A DNA stretch of 6,048 nucleotides from Gammaproteobacteria bacterium GWE2_37_16 (GTDB lineage: Bacteria > Pseudomonadota > Gammaproteobacteria > UBA9339). The notes under the pieces are model-generated. The model saw only the letters and a list, made by a program, of their open reading frames with translations, was not told where the DNA came from and did no database searches. This document shows, piece after piece, positions 1 to 4,519 of this stretch (positions within the stretch are counted from its first letter, which is position 1; the number at the start of each line of letters is the position of its first letter). Where the stretch lies: the NCBI GenBank assembly GCA_001801285.1, contig MGXG01000094.1:560-6607 (forward strand), read 5' to 3'. The position numbers were made by a program, and so were the translations under genes.

Positions 1-321
1 AATGCGCAAAAAAGTTATATCTTCACCAAGTAGATAATGCGCTGCAACAGCATTAACCACATAACCCAAACTAATCAACGGATAGGCAATACTTACTGGA
101 ATACGCGCCAAAACAAATATCCAAACAACGATGCTAACCACATAACAGGCAAGACTTAATAAAATCCATGGATTAGAAGCAAGCTGCATACAGAACGGAA
201 CAATATTCGACCAGGCAAAATGAAACGCACCAGCGCGCCCAACCCCTGCTTTTAAAGACAATTGTGCGCCACTATTTAATAACACACTAAGTAAAATTAG
301 CGGCAAAATCGATAGTTTCAT
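1..321 (-). CDS. Small EamA/SMR-type membrane transporter, likely lipid-linked sugar flippase subunit (3' end cut by window)
   Basis: The reading frame starts at an ATG (321-319) and stays open to the left window edge, giving the first 107 residues. The protein is almost entirely hydrophobic. A first membrane segment covers about residues 3-23 and contains NSGAQLSLKAG, close to the 'aQxxlKxG' signature of ArnE/EamA small transporters. Further segments lie at about 52-71 and 74-98. The last holds AYPLISLGYVV followed by LLGE, the typical end of the SMR/EamA fold. ArnE-like proteins are about 110 residues, so only a few residues are probably missing. ArnE with ArnF flips undecaprenyl-phosphate-aminoarabinose. 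Here the neighbour is an ArnT-like transferase, so a flippase role for a lipid-linked sugar is inferred; the exact substrate cannot be read. A weak GGAA lies five bases before the ATG. A multidrug-type SMR pump is the alternative, but the ArnT neighbour makes it less likely. Confidence 0.8.
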   Translation of the reverse strand, partial: MKLSILPLILLSVLLNSGAQLSLKAGVGRAGAFHFAWSNIVPFCMQLASNPWILLSLACYVVSIVVWIFVLARIPVSIAYPLISLGYVVNAVAAHYLLGEDITFLRI

Positions 322-360
322 ATTTATTCCAAATTTATATCCAAAATAATAAAGAGATCA

Positions 361-384
361 CGTAGCCGCAGGCTGTAGCCTGCG
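361..384 (+). repeat. Palindromic repeat copy, forward
   Basis: The copy reads CGTAGC and then a perfect 8-bp hairpin: arm CGCAGGCT at 367-374, loop GT, arm AGCCTGCG at 377-384. It is followed by GATATAT, as in the tandem units further right. It lies 66 bp before the next copy and is separated from it by unrelated sequence, so it is not part of the regular tandem array. Confidence 0.85.
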
Positions 385-426
385 ATATATATGGCGTTAT
401 TGAATGATTTTAAAAACCCTGAATAA

Positions 427-624
427 CGTAGCCGCAGGCTTTTTAGCCTGCGATATATTATGTGCGCTAATTGTAAGTTACGCAGACTGTAGCCGCAGGC
501 TTTAGCCTGCGATATATTATGTGCACTAATTGTAAGTTACGCAGACTGTAGCCGCAGGCTTTTTAGCCTGCGATATATTATGTGCACTAATTGTAAGTTA
601 CGCAGACTAAAGTCTGCGGCTACG
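427..624 (+). repeat. Tandem array of three palindromic repeat units ending in an inverted copy
   Basis: Three near-identical units start with GTAGCCGCAGGCT at 428, 489 and 548 and are 61, 59 and 61 bp long. Each has the hairpin arms CGCAGGCT and AGCCTGCG with a TTTT, TT or TTTT loop (433-452, 494-511, 553-572), then a shared tail of about 37 bp ending in CGCAGACT. The 2-bp length change is entirely in the loop. The first unit differs from the other two in the tail by one G/A change (gtgcgcta against gtgcacta). After the third unit the tail is completed by AAAGTCTGCGGCTACG, an inverted copy of the element. The near identity of the tails points to recent tandem duplication. Confidence 0.9.
548..623. 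repeat. REPIN/miniature-element-like composite with terminal inverted repeats
   Basis: This 76-bp stretch begins GTAGCCGCAG (548-557) and ends CTGCGGCTAC (614-623), a perfect 10-bp terminal inverted repeat. Inside are two hairpins facing each other: arms 553-560/565-572 in the forward copy, and 601-608/611-618 (CGCAGACT, loop AA, AGTCTGCG) in the inverted copy. Two inverted palindromes joined by a short linker is the architecture of REPIN elements, which in other bacteria are moved by RAYT transposases. No transposase is in this window. A simple hairpin-rich repeat without mobility remains possible. Confidence 0.6.
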
Positions 625-642
625 GTCCGCGGCGACAGTTTA

Positions 643-650
643 CGGCTACG
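643..650 (-). repeat. Degenerate half-copy of the palindromic repeat, inverted
   Basis: CGGCTACG matches the outer end of an inverted copy, but the expected hairpin arms to its left are not preserved. It lies 26 bp beyond the last full inverted copy and probably represents a decayed copy. The match is only eight bases, so chance cannot be excluded. Confidence 0.4.
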
Positions 651-685
651 AAATCGTTATTAATACAAATTATTCAACAATGCCA

Positions 686-2554
686 CTACAAGGAAAAATT
701 CGCAAACAGCATCGTATCCAGATGTTGCCCTAACAAATACAATTTGGCACTGCCTGCTTTAGCCTCCTTAACAATAGCTGCATACGAATCCTTGTCGACA
801 ACCATAAACATTCTTTTTTTACCGCTCCAACGTTGCCAAAAAGTTTTTTCATTAATCATCCATGTGGTCGTATCGGCATGTTGCGTACCAAACTCCAACT
901 CCCCCTTAAAATCAACTACTGTAATTTTTTGTCTCAGATAATACGGCAAATCCTGATAATAATCCTGATAACTTGCAACTTCATCACCTGGCTGTAACTT
1001 TGCTTGCAAAATAAGGGCAAGGGGTTTGATCGATTTACCATTACCAATACTAATGCAAGGAGCAAGAGATAATAAAAAAAACGCCTGGGTAATAATCAAA
1101 ACTATCAAACCAGCTTTAGCGCCGTATTTATGGTAAAAAAAGTAAGTTAACAAACCAGCAATGATTAAACTGCTGGCAATGAGATAAAGATTTAATGCTG
1201 TAAAAGGATAATCCTGGAAATTAAGGAAATGAATAGCAATCAACACCCCTAAACCTAGCATTAAAGCTAGCAAGCAAAAGATTTTTAAACCTAACGAAAA
1301 ATTTCTGTCCGCATCCGCCCTCTTCCATACATCAGCCAAATACTTGCCAACCAAAAGCGCAAGTGGCGGAAAAACTGGCAAAATATAAGTAATTAGCTTT
1401 GAATCAGAAAAGTTATAAAAGAAAAAAATCAAAGTTGCCCATAATGAAAGAAAAAACTCTTTCTGATAATGATGGCGATCAATCCATCTTTGCACCCAAT
1501 ATTTCTTTATTGTAGCAGGCAAAAATATAACCCAGGGGAAAAATCCGGCAATAAATACAACAAAGAAAAACCAAAACGGCTGTTGCCGCCCGGCGTATGG
1601 CGTTAAATAACGCAAAAAATGCTGTTCCACAAAATAAAAATGGAAAAACTCTGGATTTTTTAGCTGTACTAAAATATGCCATGGCGCAGCAATTAATAAA
1701 AACAATAAAATTCCCGTCACCAAACAATACGATTTTAGTTCACTCCATTTGTTAAAAAATGCCACCCAAAAGAAAATAATCAAACCCGGCAAAAGCGCAC
1801 CAACTAGACCTTTGGTCATTACCGCCAAGGCAATAAATATGTAGAACAGTAAAAAATGCCAATTACATGTTCTGACTTGCTTGTTACTTATGCTTTCGTA
1901 GCCGCAGGTCTGCCTGGATTGCTTGTTAATTAAGCTTTCGTAGCCGCAGGTCTTTAGCCTGCGCCATAAATCCGAACCTAATTTGGTAAACAAACAATAT
2001 CCACTACACAAGCTAAAGCTTGCGGCTACGGAATTGTGACTATGCTTTTTACTTCCCGTAAAATTATTACCTAACAAAAAATTCAACAATCCCATACTCA
2101 AAAACGCCGTCAGCGCCATATCCAGCGTAATAATCCGTCCTAAAACAAAAAACAAAGTGCAGGTCGCCAGAGTAAGACTTGCCAAAATACCAGTACGCCG
2201 ATCGTAGAGTTTACGACCTGCCACATAAAGAAAAAGACAGGTCAATAAAGCAAGCAAACCATTAGCCGCATTGACAGCCCATTCGCTTAAACCAAAAGTT
2301 TTAATAGCACCAGCTTGCAGCCAATAAAATAACGGGGGTTTTTCAAAATATTTAATGCCGTTTAAGTGCGGCGTTAAATAATCACCATTTACCACCATTT
2401 CCCGTGGAATTTCCGCATAGCGCGCACCGTCTGGAGACTGCAAAGGAAAACTCCCCAGCATAGCACCATACAAAAAACCAATAATAAGTGTCAAAAAAGC
2501 AAGATCGCGCAACCAAAAAGATGATTTTTGAGTGGGATTTAGTTTATTTGTCAT
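686..2554 (-). CDS. ArnT-like undecaprenyl-phosphate-sugar glycosyltransferase (PMT_2/GT83 type) with in-frame repeat insertion
   Basis: This is an integral-membrane enzyme expected to move a sugar from an undecaprenyl-phosphate carrier onto lipid A or another envelope acceptor at the periplasmic face. From the ATG at 2554 it has 622 residues. A first membrane segment (about 19-36) is followed by the family hallmark SPDGARYAEIPREM at 40-53, whose Asp42 matches the conserved catalytic Asp, and by FEKPP at 70-74. A second conserved Asp145 is in TLDMAL. MTKG at 246-249, NPEFFHFYFVEQHF from 300 and SDSKLITYILPVFPPL from 383 are further family blocks. Many membrane segments follow, then a soluble C-terminal part from about 508. 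The protein is longer than E. coli ArnT (about 550) partly because residues about 164-231 contain repeat-derived sequence. The frame also extends to a TTG at 2620 (644 residues). Neither start has a good Shine-Dalgarno; the ATG is preferred because the extra 22 residues are not hydrophobic or family-like. True aminoarabinose specificity is not shown, so no symbol is assigned. Confidence 0.87.
   Translation of the reverse strand: MTNKLNPTQKSSFWLRDLAFLTLIIGFLYGAMLGSFPLQSPDGARYAEIPREMVVNGDYLTPHLNGIKYFEKPPLFYWLQAGAIKTFGLSEWAVNAANGLLALLTCLFLYVAGRKLYDRRTGILASLTLATCTLFFVLGRIITLDMALTAFLSMGLLNFLLGNNFTGSKKHSHNSVAASFSLCSGYCLFTKLGSDLWRRLKTCGYESLINKQSRQTCGYESISNKQVRTCNWHFLLFYIFIALAVMTKGLVGALLPGLIIFFWVAFFNKWSELKSYCLVTGILLFLLIAAPWHILVQLKNPEFFHFYFVEQHFLRYLTPYAGRQQPFWFFFVVFIAGFFPWVIFLPATIKKYWVQRWIDRHHYQKEFFLSLWATLIFFFYNFSDSKLITYILPVFPPLALLVGKYLADVWKRADADRNFSLGLKIFCLLALMLGLGVLIAIHFLNFQDYPFTALNLYLIASSLIIAGLLTYFFYHKYGAKAGLIVLIITQAFFLLSLAPCISIGNGKSIKPLALILQAKLQPGDEVASYQDYYQDLPYYLRQKITVVDFKGELEFGTQHADTTTWMINEKTFWQRWSGKKRMFMVVDKDSYAAIVKEAKAGSAKLYLLGQHLDTMLFANFSL
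1862..2065 (-). repeat. In-frame palindromic-repeat insertion within the ArnT-like gene
   Basis: Between the membrane segment after Asp145 and the segment leading to MTKG, family members usually have a short linker of roughly a dozen residues. Here about 68 residues are present, and much of their DNA is repeat. On the plus strand there are forward copies at 1897-1916 (internally deleted) and 1939-1963 (arms CGCAGG/CCTGCG at 1945-1950 and 1958-1963), then an inverted copy at 2009-2030 (arms CAAGCT/AGCTTG, loop AA). The encoded protein has SVAASFSL at 175-182 from the inverted copy and two 14-residue tandem units starting TCGYES at 202 and 216. The limits given are estimates from the lost family similarity, not mapped junctions. 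Confidence 0.8.
1877..1953. repeat. 42-bp tandem duplication inside the ArnT insertion
   Basis: TTGCTTGTTA followed by GCTTTCGTAGCCGCAGGTCT occurs at 1877-1911 and again at 1919-1953, with few differences. The step is exactly 42 bp, so it adds 14 codons without changing frame. In protein it gives TCGYESLINKQSRQ followed by TCGYESISNKQVRT. Confidence 0.85.
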
Positions 2555-2642
2555 GAGACGATTTGTATTTTCAGGCTTTAAAGCATCTATTTTAAAAAAT
2601 AGGGACCCATCGTCCCTCAACTCATTTTAAACATAGATTTCG

Positions 2643-2666
2643 TGTAGCCGCAAGCTTTAGCTTGCG
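2643..2666 (+). repeat. Palindromic repeat copy, forward (CAAGC variant)
   Basis: TGTAGC precedes a perfect 8-bp hairpin with arms CGCAAGCT (2649-2656) and AGCTTGCG (2659-2666) and loop TT. Relative to the left-hand array one base pair of the stem is changed on both arms, so pairing is kept. Confidence 0.85.
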
Positions 2667-2709
2667 TACTAAATTGGACATGGACTTTTAGTTTTTTGAT
2701 TTATGGATG

Positions 2710-2733
2710 TGTAGCCGCAAGCTTTAGCTTACG
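2710..2733 (+). repeat. Palindromic repeat copy, forward (CAAGC variant, one stem mismatch)
   Basis: TGTAGC is followed by arms CGCAAGCT (2716-2723) and AGCTTACG (2726-2733). The stem has one C/A mismatch (2718 against 2731). It starts 67 bp after the preceding copy in the same orientation; the sequence between them is not shared with the left-hand array. Confidence 0.8.
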
Positions 2734-2896
2734 TAACATATGAAACTTAGATACCGTATTTATCTAAATTTATCTAAAAAAGTGACTCAGACTAAACCTG
2801 CACCACAAAATTTATTAAAAATCCATGACAACACACAAAAAACCTTGTCAACTACAAAGATCTTTAAGCACACAGAACTCTATAACCCTATTAATT

Positions 2897-4456
2897 TTAA
2901 TGCCCAATAGCAGATCTTAAATCCACCGTGTCTGGCGGAAGATCAGCATAAAAATCAGGTTCTTCGTCATTATTCTCAATAAAACTGCCTGCATCACTAA
3001 GACTGTCATCCTCTAGTTCTTGTGTAGCCGTTAATGGTCTAAATGAATCACTTTCTGAATTTACTAATTCAGGAGAATAGAGTTGTCTTGAAATTTTTGT
3101 TGGGGGGGTACTACAAGCATCATCTGCCCCTACTACCTGCACACGTTTTTTAGCTAACGCCAAACCTGCTGGACTTGAACTGCCAATTGGTAAGAAAAAG
3201 TCTGGGGAGTGTAAATTTTTATCGATAACTAAAGACTGGGATGGTGTTGGCAACCCCACAGAAATATCATCATCTTGGATTTCCATATAAAAATCAGGCT
3301 GTTCCAGATCTTTTGGATTGTCTGGCGAAAGCTTAGCAGGCAAATTAGGATCTCCCCCATTTTCTGGAAAAGAATTATTAGCTTGCGTAATAGAAAATGG
3401 GGGTGGTTGGCTGTCAGAAACAGAAATTGGCGCACTAGCAAAACTATTACTACTAACCTGCGCTACCTCAGAAAAAGACAGTTGTAACACATTTGACACC
3501 CCAGAACTGGAGTGCAGCCCACTAACAATTGAAGGCTGACTAATTCCTGCACTATTTGATTTCATCAATTCTTCAGCTAACCACCGATAATTCCTATATT
3601 TATCTTCTTGAAAAACTTTAACAACAAGCAACAATTTAGTCAAACCTTCTTCATCAATGCTAAGCTTCAAATTATTACATACATACACAAACCCTGCTTG
3701 ACTCTCTTCTGGTTTTTTGCCATTAAAAGCCTTAATAAATACAGCCGCTATTTTTTCAACTGCTTGCCTAGAATTAGCTAACTCCTGTAACGTACACTTA
3801 TTATCGACTAAAGCCTTAACCCAATCCACAGCACTGAGTTTTTTACGATGATCTTCTTCCACATGAATGAACATTAAAAATTTATGCCACAAACTTGGAG
3901 CAAAGAAACGTTGCCTAGCTTTTTCGCTATCACTTAGAGATAAATGAGAGTTATTAACAACTTCAACTGTCGATAAAGCGTTTACTAATGCGCCTCCATT
4001 AAACAGAGTGAAACGCGCTGTGTTTTTAATAAAAACTTGTTTAACAACCTTTGATTTAAATAATAAATACCCACAAAAATTTTGCTTTTTATTTGCAACA
4101 TATATAACAGCTTCACATAGAGCATTAATATCTTCTTCTTTAAATTCTTCTTTAAACAGGTTTTTGGGGTTATTTTGTACCGAAAATAGCAAAGAAAAAG
4201 TATTAGACAAAACTGCACAAACTTTCTCTACCCCATGTAAGTCTATACCTTTTTCTAAAAAATCTTCGAGATTTTGTAAAGCCTGTAGCGACAATACAAT
4301 ATCTTCTTTAGAACTCTCTTGTTGCGCCTGGTTAAACACAAGCTTTTTATTCGGCAAAAGAGCAAGCAACGATGATTGTAATACCGATAATATATATGCT
4401 ATTCCTGTCATAGGCACGACCAACTGATCTGGTCCAATTTGTTGTTGATTTATCAT
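2897..4456 (-). CDS. Orphan 519-residue protein: helical N-terminal half, disordered acidic C-terminal half with PDFY motifs; possible effector
   Basis: I do not recognise a family. The start is well supported: GAGGAG lies 8 bases before the ATG. Residues about 10-300 look folded and mainly helical, with a hydrophobic stretch at about 14-35 that could be a buried or membrane-interacting helix, and repeated Lys/Glu-rich helices (FKEEFKEED at 101-109). There is no clear signal peptide. Residues about 300-519 are rich in Ser, Pro, Asp and Glu and look disordered. They contain PDFYMEI at 387-393, PDFFLPI at 418-424 and EPDFYADL at 499-506, plus KKR at 436-438 and STPPTK at 449-454. This folded-plus-disordered layout with short linear motifs is common in secreted effectors of intracellular bacteria, but no secretion signal can be shown, and a cytoplasmic or surface role is possible. 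It is the second gene of a tandem pair, 63 bp after the Ser-rich gene. Confidence 0.85.
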   Translation of the reverse strand: MINQQQIGPDQLVVPMTGIAYILSVLQSSLLALLPNKKLVFNQAQQESSKEDIVLSLQALQNLEDFLEKGIDLHGVEKVCAVLSNTFSLLFSVQNNPKNLFKEEFKEEDINALCEAVIYVANKKQNFCGYLLFKSKVVKQVFIKNTARFTLFNGGALVNALSTVEVVNNSHLSLSDSEKARQRFFAPSLWHKFLMFIHVEEDHRKKLSAVDWVKALVDNKCTLQELANSRQAVEKIAAVFIKAFNGKKPEESQAGFVYVCNNLKLSIDEEGLTKLLLVVKVFQEDKYRNYRWLAEELMKSNSAGISQPSIVSGLHSSSGVSNVLQLSFSEVAQVSSNSFASAPISVSDSQPPPFSITQANNSFPENGGDPNLPAKLSPDNPKDLEQPDFYMEIQDDDISVGLPTPSQSLVIDKNLHSPDFFLPIGSSSPAGLALAKKRVQVVGADDACSTPPTKISRQLYSPELVNSESDSFRPLTATQELEDDSLSDAGSFIENNDEEPDFYADLPPDTVDLRSAIGH

Positions 4457-4464
4457 AAAACATT

Positions 4465-4470
4465 CTCCTC
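4465..4470 (-). promoter_or_regulatory. Shine-Dalgarno site of the 519-residue gene
   Basis: On the minus strand this reads GAGGAG, eight bases before the ATG at 4456. It is the clearest ribosome-binding site in the window and decides this start over an upstream ATG at 4463 that overlaps it. Confidence 0.75.
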
Positions 4471-4479
4471 AATCCTAAA

Positions 4480-4509
4480 GTTATATTAAATTAAGACTAA
4501 AATTTCCAA
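4480..4509 (-). promoter_or_regulatory. Possible sigma-70-type promoter for the 519-residue gene
   Basis: On the minus strand TTGGAA (4509-4504) and TATAAC (4485-4480) are separated by 18 bases, matching the -35 and -10 consensus at 4 and 5 of 6 positions. The site lies in the 63-bp gap after the Ser-rich gene, so the second gene could be transcribed alone as well as by read-through. In AT-rich DNA such matches arise easily by chance. Confidence 0.35.
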
Positions 4510-4519
4510 TATCCAACAA

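Larger units (their letters stand above)
322..685. other. Intergenic region between ArnT-like gene and transporter, dominated by palindromic repeats
   Basis: This 364-bp gap holds no supportable gene. Most of 361-650 is copies of the GTAGCCGC palindromic repeat, described in separate entries. Only 322-360, just upstream of the transporter, and 651-685, just after the transferase stop, are free of it. The first of these is AT-rich and could hold a promoter, but no box is convincing. I see no classical terminator (GC hairpin followed by a T run on the minus strand). The repeat hairpins could end or attenuate transcription between the two genes, or stabilise the upstream message, but this is inference. 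Confidence 0.7.
2621..2896. other. Intergenic region upstream of the ArnT-like gene
   Basis: This stretch of 276 bp separates the 519-residue gene from the transferase. Its left third holds two forward copies of the palindromic repeat. The rest, about 2740-2896, is AT-rich with no open frame worth calling. The small palindrome AAAGATCTTT at 2857-2866 lacks a T run and is not a credible terminator. The transferase promoter should lie here or just downstream, but no convincing pair of boxes is visible. Confidence 0.6.

Noticed and set aside
428..608. CRISPR-like array of regularly spaced repeats
   Set aside because: The intervals between palindromes are nearly identical to one another, whereas CRISPR spacers are unique. 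This is a plain tandem repeat, and no cas gene is present.
744..941. Short plus-strand open frame within the transferase region
   Set aside because: It is antisense to the conserved transferase C-terminal part, has no ribosome-binding site or recognisable features and is best explained as a shadow frame.
2602..2616. GGGAC/GTCCC hairpin near the TTG at 2620 as a regulatory leader structure
   Set aside because: It has only five base pairs with a five-base loop, and there is no second structure or conserved element to support it.
2857..2866. AAAGATCTTT palindrome as terminator of the 519-residue gene
   Set aside because: The stem is short and AT-rich and is not followed by a T run on the minus strand.
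4131..4156. Short direct repeat TTCTTCTTTAAA encoding FKEEFKEE
   Set aside because: It is a small low-complexity duplication within a charged helix and needs no further explanation.
4008..4427. Plus-strand open frame of 139 codons opposite the 519-residue gene
   Set aside because: It is fully antisense to a gene with a strong Shine-Dalgarno site, and its composition mirrors that gene's codons. No independent evidence supports it.
4457..4519. The two orphan genes as one gene split by a stop codon
   Set aside because: The gap has its own GAGGAG site at proper spacing and a plausible promoter, and the sequence between the genes does not read as a continuation of the first protein.
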